Positions 11,389 through 23,089 of a DNA stretch of 64,000 bases are shown in pieces. Source of the stretch: Paramacrobiotus metropolitanus (lineage: Eukaryota > Tardigrada > Eutardigrada > Parachela > Macrobiotidae). A program made the position numbers and the translations under genes. A model generated the notes under the pieces. The model was not told the origin of the DNA and ran no database searches. It was given only the letters and a program-made list of their open reading frames with translations. How positions within the stretch are numbered: the stretch's first letter is position 1; each line of letters begins with the position of its first letter. The stretch is taken from NCBI RefSeq assembly GCF_019649055.1, contig NW_026570225.1, positions 2,790,001 through 2,854,000 on the forward strand. The letters are read 5' to 3'.

Positions 11389-14300
11389 TCACCGTCTGCC
11401 TTCGCCATCCTCTGGTCCACTGGGTATTTCCACGTGTGCCAGTGAATCGTCGGAATCATTGACCGAACCGGCATTTTGCGGCCTCACACCGGCGTCTCCT
11501 CCTTCGCCAACCGATTCCCGCTCCACACTGGGCAGACTCTCCAGAACCGCTCGCAGTTCGGCATTTTTATAGTGCAGTCTGACACTGTTGACGCTGCCGG
11601 CGGTGAGCGTGCTGGACGTGTTAGGCAGCACGGGTGGATTGTGGCGGGCCACAAAGTGCACTTGATCGTTAGGCGGTTCCGGATTCACCGCCGCTGGCTG
11701 CGCGGCGCCACTACCACTTCCGCCGTCGTAATGCAGGGAATCGTGGGATAATTGGGCTGGTTTCCGGCGCAGCCGGCGACGCAGCCGCATCGTGTACGAT
11801 GTCAGGGATTCCGGTGTAGCGGCGCTCAGTGCCACGGGCACGAAGAGGAATGCGTGCACCAGGCCGACCGGTACACTTGTGTAAGCAACCTACAAAACCA
11901 CATTTGCGCATTTCTAGATTACTTTGACACAGTACGGTATACTACTGTATTTTCAAAATTTCCATAATCGAACCTTTTTTACAAACTAGATTATTTGGCA
12001 TCCTGAATGAACTTCACGGGAAGACTTATTACCTTAAGGAGATCTCTAAATACTTCCACCGAACTTGCAAAAAATGGCACAAAAATGCCTATGGCACATA
12101 ATCCACACGCCAGACATGCTGGCCCCGAGGAGATCATTGTGGCTTTGAGACGAGCTAAAATGTGTAAAAGAGAACCTGGTAGATGCGTGTTTATGGATGC
12201 AATATTGTGTCAGTAAATCACGTGTATTTTGCCGAAAATTAACATGTGCCCGCTGACCTTTGCGTTTACGTTGCGCTGAAAACTGAACGAATTTGGCTGC
12301 AGTATAATAGACTATTTGGCACACAATGGCGAGGATACAAAACAGTACAATCAATAAAAGGCTATCCATCGTTACTTCCGGTTGGCTAGCTAGTAAGCCA
12401 ACTGCCTGGATCTGCAAAACCGAAATATACCACATTAAGCGAAACAACAACTAAAACAAATCGATGACCACGTACCGCGATTAAAGCATAGCTGATAAAA
12501 ATCACCAGCGCCGAAATAATAGTTTGTATAACCAGCGCCGAGATAATAAGTAGAACAGCAAAATACACTCCAAACATAACCCAGAATTCCCCCATCACAG
12601 TTTTCTGCACGGATACTTCCAGTAACATTTTGCAGTCCACCAGGGCGCTGCCCAGTTGCAAGTCACTCGCAACATTCCTGATATTATCCACAGCCGAAGA
12701 ATAGTTTTCAGTCGACAGACCAGCGCGAAAGCGGAAGCAAATTCTTGCTGACTAAATTATGATCATACTTAATTTGATCAGTTCCTTTTAGAGTATCACT
12801 ACTGTAAGCTTCAATACTGCACGTGCTTTGTAAGAAATATAGTGGAATTCGGAGCATATGGCATACCGCATGCAAAGACAAACAGGTGCTTGCACACATT
12901 TGTCTTTAGTTCTAACAGTTTTAGTACCTGAATTACGAGTATTACATAATACTTAATTACTGGTACCTGAATTTCTATTTGATCGTCACTTTTTCTGATC
13001 AACAGAACATCCTCTTGGAACTTCCTGTCGAACACAAACTGGAATACATCTTGATAGTAAGCAGCCTTGTCCGATCTTAGCGTTAAGAAACCTGGAACAC
13101 CATCTTTTTATTCACGTGCAGAATATTACTCGTAAGCAAAATCGCCATATGCCGATCCGACGATAAATTCACTAGTACTTCAGTTTCCTACTTACATGCC
13201 GATTCAACTGTACCAGGGAAGTTGCGTTGCGCAAATTGATAAAAGCATTTAAGTAGATTTTAATCACTATAAAATTTATTATAATTACATATTTGGTAAC
13301 AAAAAAATCAATAGTAATACAAGATCGTAAAATGTTCACCAAAGTGTACCTGATGCCGTATTTTCCTGTGACCTTTGTTCATCCTGTTTCCAGCCGTCGA
13401 AATAATCCAACCAGCTGGAAACGCTTCGTGGCCGTATAACAGCATGCTCCTTAAGGTAACTCTGAAAGGTCCTCAATTCGGATTGTCGCTGATGATAAGG
13501 AATATTGCTCAAATAAACGCAAGCCATAGTATTATCTATCGAATGGAAATAACTACTGTCGTCCGGGAACAGCACTTCCGCTTCGTTTTTGGTCTCAAAC
13601 CGTCCCAGGTCAAACATTATGCGGAGTGAAAACAGGAAATAGATGCAAACGCCAGTCAACACCGCAATTCCCAGCAAAACAATGCCCTAAAAAGAATTTC
13701 TTAAAATAATGGAGTCCAACGGCACGATACTAAACAACGTGGGCGAATGAACCAATGGGAGAAGGTAGCGGTAAAAATTGTTTTGAAAGATACTTTCTTA
13801 TTTTATGTCTTACTTTGCCGATATTGTCGGCTAAATTGGAAGCGAGAAACCCGAAGCCCGGCTTCAAGAAAGCATATAAACTGTACGCTTTTTCTTCGGA
13901 TCTAGCGCTCTTTTTCAGACAGCAGATCCAGGCATTGGCCGAATTCTCGTACGTACGCTGCCATGCGGCCAAGCAGCCGAATAAGAACAATATCTGACAG
14001 ATGAAAATTCCCACCGCTGATGTTACGCCGTAAACGCAAAATGACCTTACGGCCGGCAGTCTCTGCAGCATAACACTGGGTTCTTTCGTAGTCAGAGAAA
14101 ATTAAATTAATAGCGTGTTAAAAATGCGCTAACCTACCGAACCTATTCCCACAGCAAACACTAGCACATTGGAAAGCAGGCACAGTAGAAGTGTGGCGAA
14201 ACTCCTCTGCATCGTGACACCCATCTTTTCGCTTCCGGACAAACTTGGACGGGTGTCGGAAATGGCACGGAGTTCAACTTCCATAGCCAGGAAACCGAAT

Positions 14301-17169
14301 ATGGACATTCCTAAATTTTCAATAAGTTTTTACATCTTTGTGCTTTACCGGTACGAGTACTTATTTCCGCGAAATGATGAACGCAAAAAGTGTTACTTAT
14401 TGTAAGTACTTTCATCGCATGAAGTATTAAAGCGATAATTTTGTATAGTAAAAACTAAAAACTGACCCAGTATAAGAACAGGTAAAATAAAATGAATGGG
14501 AGTAAACGGTGATCCCACAGCGGAAGCGATTCCGAATCCGAAAGCCATCGCTAGTACAACACTCAGCAGACCGCAGATCGCTAGCCAAAATCCATGCCGT
14601 GTTACACTGTATGCACCGGTCGCCAGGAATATCAACAGCAAATAGGCAATGCAGGCGTAAATCAGGCTGGGAAAGTAATCGAACGGTACAAAAGCGGCAG
14701 AGTGCATCGTATCCCCATCTCTGCAAAAACATAATATAGATGATATATCTAAAACCCTGAATGCTATACTGCTGCAACATTATGAATTGCATTTCGAAAC
14801 ATACGAAGTACCGATGCAAGTCATGAACACTTCGAAATAAATGGTCAGGTCAATCTTAAGAACTGTACCGCGTTTGATCGTTTGTCTTTAGCATCTGCGT
14901 GATTACATCAGAAGCGAATTACAACGTGTATGTCCTCAAACAAAATTTCGATCTAGGCTGATTAAAGCAAAAAATTTACTTGCATCTTAAACAAAGAATT
15001 TTTATATAGACGTCTGATGCTGCGGTTATTTTAAATATCTGTACTGTTCGGGATTATACTCAACGCGTAAGTTATCGAAGCGGTGACCGATGTCCCGCTC
15101 AGGCCAAATCCTTGTCCGAAGATTCGAACAATGATGTCTCGCAGCATCTCCTCTGGTTCTATCTGCAAACGATAAAATTCTCTGGACAGCTGCGCGCTTA
15201 TCACTTCAGGAATAAATGTTTTAAAGAATTACCGGCTTTTCCCGTGTGATTTTGTCTGGCTCTTGTTTCTGGATGAAATACACCATGCGAGTGGCGCGCG
15301 CAGCAACAACATGGCCGGAATTGTTGGTACTTATGCCAGACAGGACATCTTCGGGGGAAATAAAATACGGAGGGAGCAAAGTAAGTTTTCTGCAAATAAG
15401 GTATACTAGTAAATTAAGATTTAATCGTATTATTGTTGGAAAGAAATGCTGTATAACTAAGCTGTGGGTGAAACCTGTAAAGCTTGAATAAAACTAGGAA
15501 TTTATTTAATTTGGCTCCTGTTATTCCCGAATTATATTCACCAATTATTTTTAACGTTTTACTTATGAATACTCAGCGCAGTACAGTTTTCACCATTAAT
15601 TACGTCGCAGTTTTGCTACAACACGTAAAGCAGGCGCAAAAAGGTTGGTTGAGTGGACAGTGGACTTATTGTCGACTGCAGAATTGAGACACACCCCCGC
15701 AATATAAACCCACCTTTTCCCGGGTTGATTGATCACGGAAAGAATATAATCCGTACTGTATTTTTCCATGGTGCTTTTGCTGAGGATATTCAAAATCGAG
15801 AAGTTTTGGCAGTCTTGATTTTTCCTGCAAAAGCGTTTGCAGTAACATACTCTGTACTTAGGCATAATGCGGGTGGCATTGTGACTTCATATGCAATGCA
15901 AAGCAGTATACAGTGACTGAATTTAATGCATTACCGGTAGCATAGATCACTCCAAGATTTGCCGCGCGCGTTGAAATGTTCGATCGTGTCATCAATTTGC
16001 TGCATCTGTTTCACCGTAACCGAAAGATTAAAGATAATTTTAAGTGCATAAGAAAAAGAACATTACTACCAGTTTGGCAATATCCGAGGTCAGAATGTTG
16101 GGCGCTGTGATGAGAATAGTGAGCTGAATGCGATCACTGACGGGAAAGGTCAAAGCAGTCCGCTTTGCCATATACGCCGCTGATGAGTGATCTGTCCACA
16201 GTTCTTCGGGCCGAGATTCCAGGTGAAAGTTGAGAAATCCCATGGAACCGGTGCCCACCACCGAGATGGCGATAATCATGGCCAAATATGGATATGTCCC
16301 TAGTAGTTTCCCAATCCTAAGCATAAGCAGACATCAAATTAGTTACGACATGTTTCCCTGTCCGAAGTTTAAACATGTACATTTAACGGTAATATTCTCA
16401 GAAAGACGGTTTAAGGGGCAAGACATCTATACATTACTATTGCAGCAATGCAAGATATTATACTGTTACGATTATGTTAATACTGTTCTATATTATCATA
16501 TTATCTATATGATATCTATATCGCAAACTATATGACATCGTCTATTATGCTTATAAGTTATGATTCTAAATTATATCTATATCTATATCGCAAACTTTAT
16601 GACATCATCTAATGCTTATAAGTTATGATTCTAAATTAAGGTGACGTACACACATAATATTATACAAAACTCAGTTAATTAAGATTATAAAATGGGTTAG
16701 ATCGAGCAGACCTGTGAACCTTATTAGATACATTTTTTAGCGTACTCAGTCCTTATTATACTGCGGTAAAGCGCACCCGATGCGAGCTGTACAGTTCAGG
16801 GTGGATCTTGCAAGATATTAGGTAGAGTGCTTACACAGTAATCCTCTAATTATTGAAAAGTAAGTAAACAACTAATTCGGAATTCCCGATAAAGCGTTTT
16901 GCCACACATTATATGTATACATACTTGTTACAGCATTTGACTTACCGATAAGTCCGATCATCTAGTGCTAATTTCGGCCAACCTTGAGTGCATGCAGGCG
17001 ATGACCTTTCCGATTGAGCGCTGCTGGAGGGCGAAGAATCTCCGAGCGTAGACGGAGTGCTAATACTGTAAACATGCATACCTGCTGCAGCTGTCTTTTC
17101 GGAATCAAAAGCGGGATTGACTGTGGCTGCCCCCATCGTAACAGGACCAGCATAATGCACGCTTTCCAT
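11389..17169 (-). CDS. NPC1/Patched-like RND-superfamily membrane protein with sterol-sensing-type domain
   Basis: Fifteen exons: 17169-16946, 16316-16070, 16005-15935, 15824-15714, 15389-15233, 15162 to about 15070, 14720-14467, 14310 to about 14134, about 14080-13814, 13686-13350, 13091-12967, 12751-12476, 12411-12258, 12154-12033 and 11889-11389. Phases agree except that the ends of exons 6, 8 and 9 are ambiguous. The product is about 1,035 residues. A Ser/Thr-rich cytosolic N-terminus precedes TM1, then HLESRPEELW as in NPC1. An extracellular loop contains SDLCYR and KNQDC, followed by five TMs in the sterol-sensing position, a second loop starting MFDLGRFETKNEAE, and the second TM bundle. 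The long NPC1 N-terminal cholesterol-binding domain is absent, so it is closer to Patched-domain-containing proteins. The usual acidic relay residues are missing in both halves (see findings). Substrate unknown; lipid or sterol handling is only inferred from the family. Confidence 0.85.
16514..16638. repeat. Imperfect tandem duplication in intron 1 of the RND gene
   Basis: Two copies of a roughly 60-base AT-rich unit, 16514-16573 and 16581-16638, both running from ATCTATATCGCAAACT to ATGATTCTAAATTA with a few substitutions and one small deletion. The separating bases are also ATCTAT-rich, suggesting replication slippage. Confidence 0.85.
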
Positions 17170-18280
17170 TCATATCAGATCACCCTCCTTATTATTGCGC
17201 AATATTCATCAGCAAGCGACTATATATTTTGTTATATTGTTATCCATTTATGTCCGTAAAGATTGCAATAGTCCCCCGAAAACACTTGTTGATCCCGCGA
17301 TGTGTCCATAATATACAAATGTATTCCTCACGATCTCATTTCCACCAGGACGACCGTTGCGCGTCGGAGAAATTCACATTCGGTAACATCACATCGAAAC
17401 TTTAGACACTGAGGTTTAAATAAATTAGTCGGGTGGTACGACTTTGTTTAGCAGTGTTGAGAGGCAAATTAATTGCTCTCATAGCGGGATCACGTAATCC
17501 AGCGATATCTGCCACTTATACAAGCTTTGCATTCACGAACATTTACGTCATGCATTTGGCGCGAAACTATGTAAAACTGGGTTCTAGCTGCAGTATCATA
17601 CTGCCAAACAGTGCATCAGCAACACTTCCACAATTAATTATTATTGCTGCTAATTACTTCTTGCAGCTAAAAGTAATACAAGTTTTAAAACTCTAATAAA
17701 TAAAACAACATTATCCGTGGACGCGCGCCGGAATCAGAACGTGGCGCGGTCAGCGTGTGTTGCGATCGGTGTGACCGGCTGCGGCGCTGATTATTACCTT
17801 GACAATTGTTGCACGTAGAAAGTTAGCCAACATTACCAACACCCTTACGATAAGCAGCAATTAAGTGGCGCAAAAACTATTCAAGTCATTAGTTTAGTAA
17901 AGTAAAAACATACACATGCTTAAATCTTATTTGGATGAAGATACTGCACGGCAGTGCGATTCAGTGTACGTAATGGATGCCAATTAGATGCGCAAGACAT
18001 TTGTCGTTTCTACGAGCGTTTCGGCCGCATCTTTAATTGCTCGACTTGCAACTGGTATATAGTACTGTATCGTAGCATCCATATGTCAAAAGCATGGCTG
18101 TATGGACTATATGATCGTACAATTATTGTACAATAATTTACATAGGTATGCAGGACTATAAAAATACTATCGTTTCTTACAATTTTTATACACATGCGTG
18201 CAAGTATTAAACAGTTGACCTATCGCATAATATACTTTAGTGAGCGACGTGATACAATTATCGAAACAAAATTACAGAAT
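17170..18280. other. Intergenic region, RND gene promoter side
   Basis: About 1.1 kb between the RND gene start and the 3' end of the RING gene. Short frames such as 17433-17696 show no recognisable protein. Its right part should hold the RND gene promoter. Confidence 0.45.
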
Positions 18281-18286
18281 TTTATT
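18281..18286 (-). terminator. Polyadenylation signal AATAAA for the RING-finger gene
   Basis: TTTATT on the plus strand reads AATAAA on the minus strand, about 58 bases downstream of the RING gene stop codon at 18344. Confidence 0.6.
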
Positions 18287-18343
18287 TCCATATATACAGT
18301 CTAAGTACAATTCTCTCGCTTTTGCACAAAAGGTCAATTTGAG

Positions 18344-19130
18344 TTAGTTAGTCGCCAAGATAAGCAGCACTAACGCCGCGAACCACAAGGTCAGTCCTAC
18401 GAAGGGATCCTGTAACATCCATTGTCCCCATATTCGGAAGGCTTTAATCCGGCCGTGATATTTGCGTGATGTGTTGATGTATTCCTGCCACCGCTTAGTA
18501 GTGACATTTATTATATGTAGATCATCGTTGCTTAGACTTAGTCTACGATGGGTTTCTTCCATTGGGTAACAGATTTGCACAACTTCTCGCAGCAAACGAT
18601 TGATCACTGCGAATTCTACAATATCAGTTATTAGACTGATTCGAACAAATTACACCATCACAGTCGACAAGGAATATGAAAGTTCAATAAATTTTGTTCT
18701 TACCGGTTTGCTCGTGTCTACAACAAGGACAAACAATTGATTTGGCTTCTCGACTTCTGTGCTGCCAGGTTTTGGCTGTACAGATCAAACAGAAGGAGTG
18801 ACCACAACCCAAGGTCACAGGATCCAGGAAGATGTCCAAACAAACAGAACAACACAGAGTGCTCTTCAATCGTTTCTCGTCATGCGGGGCGTTCCACTGC
18901 AACGTTTGAGTTGCCGCATCACGGTAATTACCAGTATCGAATCTATTCCCGAAGTTCCTGTGAAATATCGAATTAAAACCGTAGTAAGCAGTGAGCACAC
19001 ACAGAAGTAAAAACCAAGTGAACTAGTGACGCGTAGTCAATGGTGGTGCACATTCGAGGCTGTGTTTATCGCTTTTTTAAGAAAAGTCAAGCAATTTTGC
19101 CACTTCCCAAGCTGGATAAAAGTGCTTCAT
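18344..19130 (-). CDS. Membrane-anchored RING-finger protein, probable E3 ubiquitin ligase
   Basis: Two certain coding exons, 19022 (or nearby) to 18704 and 18615-18344, join in phase. The RING-HC motif is clear: CSVC, then CGHSFCLIC after a 12-residue gap, then CPCC. RING proteins of this kind recruit an E2 enzyme and transfer ubiquitin. The final residues VGLTLWFAALVLLILATN form a C-terminal membrane anchor. Exon 19022-18704 opens with another hydrophobic run (FTWFLLLCVLTAYYGF), so there may be two membrane segments with the RING between them. That exon contains no in-frame ATG and an in-frame TAG lies just before it. A short upstream exon is needed; 19130-19104 (MKHFYPAWE) fits phase 0 but is a guess. 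The central helical region between RING and anchor (INRLLREVVQICYP onward) matches nothing I recognise. Confidence 0.75.
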
Positions 19131-19921
19131 GAAATCTGTTGCGTTCCTCAGACTCTCCCACAGTCCAAGTTTAAAGCTGGCTGCCGGCATTTTCGCTCAC
19201 CAGAGCAAAATTATGCACGATAAAATGATGAACGATACCTTAATTCCAAAGTTTCTAGTAAAAATATTACCCAGCGTTAAAAAACATGCAGCTGCACATA
19301 CCGGTTGAACAGTAACATTTTATATAAATACACATTGCATTACTGCTGTACTGCAAAAGTTAACAGCTACATACAAAACTTATGGTTAGGAAGTGCCATT
19401 TGGTAGAAACATGTGTTACCTTTCACTCAGAGGATAGCATCAGTTGTCCGTGCAGTGTTGGTCAAAGTGCAATACACAAAGGAATTTTCCTAACCATATT
19501 CCATAGAATATCCCCAAGTTCGCATGTTCAATACCTACATCGTCTACCTGTCATGTAAGTGGAACACATTCTTTAATGAATTACAAAATCGCTGTGCTGA
19601 GCCTAACGAATGCCCATAAAGTCGATAAAATTAATTTGGAGGTGAAAATATTTTTTGACGATTTGAACAATATGCATAAAAAATATTCAGCAGATAGCAC
19701 ACCGCGCATCTCAGAACACGCCAGAAAATCACAAAATACAGAGTAGATAAGGAGATCATGACGTATATTTAACGCCGATCGCGAGGTGCCATTCATAAAT
19801 GTTAACAAAAGATATTACACAATTAAATAATAAAATCACCGTCCTAACAAGGAATCTGGAAAAACTATCACAACTGTGGAGCAGATGGCATTTAAATGCC
19901 ATCATAAGGAGCGACGCCGGC
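19131..19921. other. Intergenic region between spinster-like and RING genes
   Basis: About 790 bases including the spinster-like 3' UTR and the RING gene promoter. A minus-strand open frame at 19581-19808 has no domain or splice support. Nothing else recognised. Confidence 0.45.
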
Positions 19922-22514
19922 TCACGTACTCCTGACTGTGTTAACTTCCGCTCCGTAGTTTGATCCGTTCCCGCTTTGTGATAAAGTTACCGCGCTGGAC
20001 ACAAAGGCTGCTTCACTGATGGCAACATCCACATCCCGCTTATCTTTCTCCACGTACCATGATGTTATCACGAAGCATAGGGCTCCGATAACGCAGACAA
20101 ACGTTGTCACGTACAAGGCGTCCTGAACAAGGTTTTTTCTTTCACTTCATGTTGAACTCAATTTAGTATAATCGAATTCCGTAATCGTAACTAACCTGCA
20201 AACTGTTCCAGTTGTTCCAGTTAGAATCACCTTCCCAGGGTCGCAATGCTTTGACAGCGTCGGATACAGCACCCACAATATAAGGACTCACAGCGTCCCC
20301 TAAGGTGTGACTGGCCAAGATCTGAAAGGCTTCTGCTGTGGACCGCCGAGGGGGCAAAACAACATACTGAAAGTATGCCAAGTTGCCAACCAATTCTCAT
20401 TGTAAAAGTGCAACAAACACTTATCGAAACAGCAAGTAAATAACTGAAAACATCGGGAAACGACAAAAAGATTAAGAATTCCGAATCATGTTATCACCTT
20501 CCGTACTCCGTAGTATCGTGTTTACTTAACTCCAATGCGTCAATCCCTCAAATACAGCACTATCGTGTACAGCAACAATTACGTAGTTTTGGTGATTAAC
20601 TCACCAGCGCCATGTCGGCAACGATCGGCCAGTTAAGGCATAATAGCGTTTCTCCAAAGAATACCAGGGCCTGCAACGACAACAAAACGCTGAAATATCT
20701 AGATATATGTCAGCAGAATTGTCGGCAGAATCATTCAAAATACCCAAGTCAAACTAGGATAATATCGTGATGATAAAATGCAAAAATACAGGAATGGCGC
20801 TGCTGCCAACATTCCCGTTGCACAAATTAATGGATCGGCTCGAACGGATCTACTCCTCAGTTTCTGCGACGCAAAACTACCCAAGCCCACTCCCACGATT
20901 CCCGCAAAACACGTGATGATTCCGAATGTAAACGAAACACTGAAACAAAAGAAGGGTTTGCTAATGTTCCAACTGGCCAGTGTGTGAATATTCGGTCCTT
21001 GCAAATTCGTGATAATAGTTTCCTCATCGCACACTTACGATGTTTGATCCACCGTGGGATCGCCAGAATTCAGTCTGACGGCGTACATCATGAACTGAGG
21101 CGCCCAAAACGATAATGCTCCGGCAACGAAAGCCACACAAGTGAAGCCCATCGTAGACCATATGAAACTACGGCTAAAATGTCAAAACACCATTTGAAAT
21201 ACAATACGGTACAATTACACCCTCAGGAAGTGTCAAGTAAAACCGGGAATTACGCAATGGAAGGAAGCCCCATACTTAATAACTAGAGATTTCAAATCTT
21301 GCGACCACGGTGTGGGTTCAATGCTGGTGCCGCCTTCTGCACTACCTCTCGGGGGATCTTGCAGCAGAAAAGCGATCAGGAATACAGCAAGAAATCCGAA
21401 TCCGGGCGTAACCTGCAAATATGCGTCGATACAGCGGCAAGACAGGATATAATTGTCCGCCTAAACCAGTACTGTGCGAGATAAAACCAGTTTAACGACA
21501 CTTCAGCACTCACCCGCAATGCCCACCACCATCCGCCAGCCGCTTTCGCCACTGATGAGCCGATCATGAAGCCCAAACCGCTGCCAACGGGAATGGCGAA
21601 ATAGAACGCTCCCAACATGCGCGAACGCATTTTATCCGTGAAGAGATCCGAAATAATTGTCGGAGCGATTGTGGAATAGGATGCTTCACCAATGCCCACC
21701 AAGCCGCGGATCACGAAGAATAACCAGTATAACTACAAAAACGCCACACGTAACCAACGCTGCCACTAGCCATAAATATGCCGTACTACGCGACAAAATT
21801 ACAAATCAAAGTAAAAGTGTTACGTACTTAAAATACTCTAACATTAGCGATGATTTCGATTCTTTCGGAATGGACTACAGTTACTAATGTGTAATCACCA
21901 CAATTACTAATGTGGAATTGTGATATAATACGTGTAAACAAAAATGTTTGCATACTATAGCGGCAATCATAAACCGCACTAACCGCAGCACAGATTTATC
22001 ACTAATTTATTTTTAATAAGTACCGTTTCTGCTCAATATTAGCGATATTCCTACAAATAATAATACATTTCGTTATTTAAACACGAGCAGCCACAAGTTT
22101 TGCTGAACCAGATAAAAAAGGCTTCTAATTTTCTTCGCTTACCCCTTCGGGAATGAATGATCCCAAAAGTGTTGTCAGTGACCAGAAGAAAATTCCAATG
22201 CACATGAGAAACTTTCTGGAATAGCGATCTCCCAGATAACCGAACAGCGGAGCCAGCAGCATGTAGCTGACAATAAAGATAGTCTGTAACAGGCCCTGCT
22301 GCGCTTTGGACAAATGGTAATAGTCCTGAATGTCATCCAAAACTCCGGCAATGGTAAACCTATCGATATAGTTTAGCAGATTGACGAAGAACAGAATGGC
22401 CACTCCAATGTAAGCACGTCGTCGACCACCGAAAAAGCCGCTGGATGTAACACGCGACGTCTCACTACCGTCCGACAATCCATGTCCGTTATCTGATCCC
22501 ATCGGGGTCTCCAT
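19922..22514 (-). CDS. Spinster-like major facilitator transporter (SPNS family)
   Basis: Eight exons in phase: 22514-22143, 21732-21514, 21412-21276, 21173-21039, 20939-20744, 20670-20605, 20366-20196 and 20122-19922; 498 residues. Spinster proteins are 12-TM lysosomal or plasma-membrane lipid transporters, exporting lysophospholipids (SPNS1) or sphingosine-1-phosphate (SPNS2). Diagnostic pieces are [15 protein letters not shown] with the TM1 NYxDR motif, the MFS loop [10 protein letters not shown] after TM2, [15 protein letters not shown] in TM4, [13 protein letters not shown] in TM5 and WWWALRVTPGFG. The second half carries FWAPQFM and [13 protein letters not shown]. The N-terminal tail is short and polar, the C-terminal tail about 45 residues. 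SPNS1-like function is the default reading, but paralogue assignment is not possible by eye. Confidence 0.93.
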
Positions 22515-22833
22515 CTTAAGTTAACATGTGGATATGTAAGAAAAGGATGATCTGATGCAGCAGTCAGATCAGGAAAACACACAAGACAGCTCTTATCAAA
22601 ACACCGTTACAGTTGTCAACACACACAGCTCTCTCCAGAATGGTAATCAGTCAACTCTTATCAGTTCCATCGTTGCCCTCAAAGTTCCACATCGTCGATC
22701 GATAATCCAAAAAATATTATGGTTTTAATGACTTCAGTGGAAGCAAATCAGAATTAGTATATCGAACGTTTAGCGCTGGCAGTCAGCATGGGTAAGTGTC
22801 AGTACAATTCATCGGCGTACTTAAAAGCGGTAA

Positions 22834-23064
22834 GGGGGCATCCATAAATTACGTACGCAGAAAACCACGGTTTTTTCACCCCTCCCTCCCCCTTCGTAGC
22901 GGTCCGTCACGTTTGCTTGACCCCTCCCCCCTGGTCCGCTCAATCGTAACACATGGAGCTGCCCACCACCTCCCCCCTGGGTTCGCCGGGGCCGTCACAG
23001 CTTGTCACGTTTTTTGGACCCGTCCCTCCCTGGTTCGCTGCGTACGTAATTTATGGATCCCCCC
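22834..23064. mobile_element. 231-bp MITE with long terminal inverted repeats and TAA target duplication
   Basis: The left end GGGGGCATCCATAAATTACG continues TACGC. The reverse complement of the right end is GGGGGGATCCATAAATTACG continuing TACGC, so 24 of 25 bases match, with further partial identity beyond (AACCA.GG). TAA flanks the element at 22831-22833 and 23065-23067. The interior is C-rich with two related CCCCTCCC-containing stretches. No coding capacity. A 3-bp TAA duplication and long inverted ends fit a PIF/Harbinger-type non-autonomous element, but the superfamily is inferred from duplication length only. Confidence 0.85.
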
Positions 23065-23089
23065 TAAGATCGCTCTCATCTAGAGTAGA

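Noticed and set aside
16070-16316. Initial reading as a full-length NPC1
   Set aside because: The exon does carry the NPC1-like RPEELW segment, but the gene starts with a short cytosolic tail and lacks the roughly 250-residue luminal N-terminal cholesterol-binding domain.
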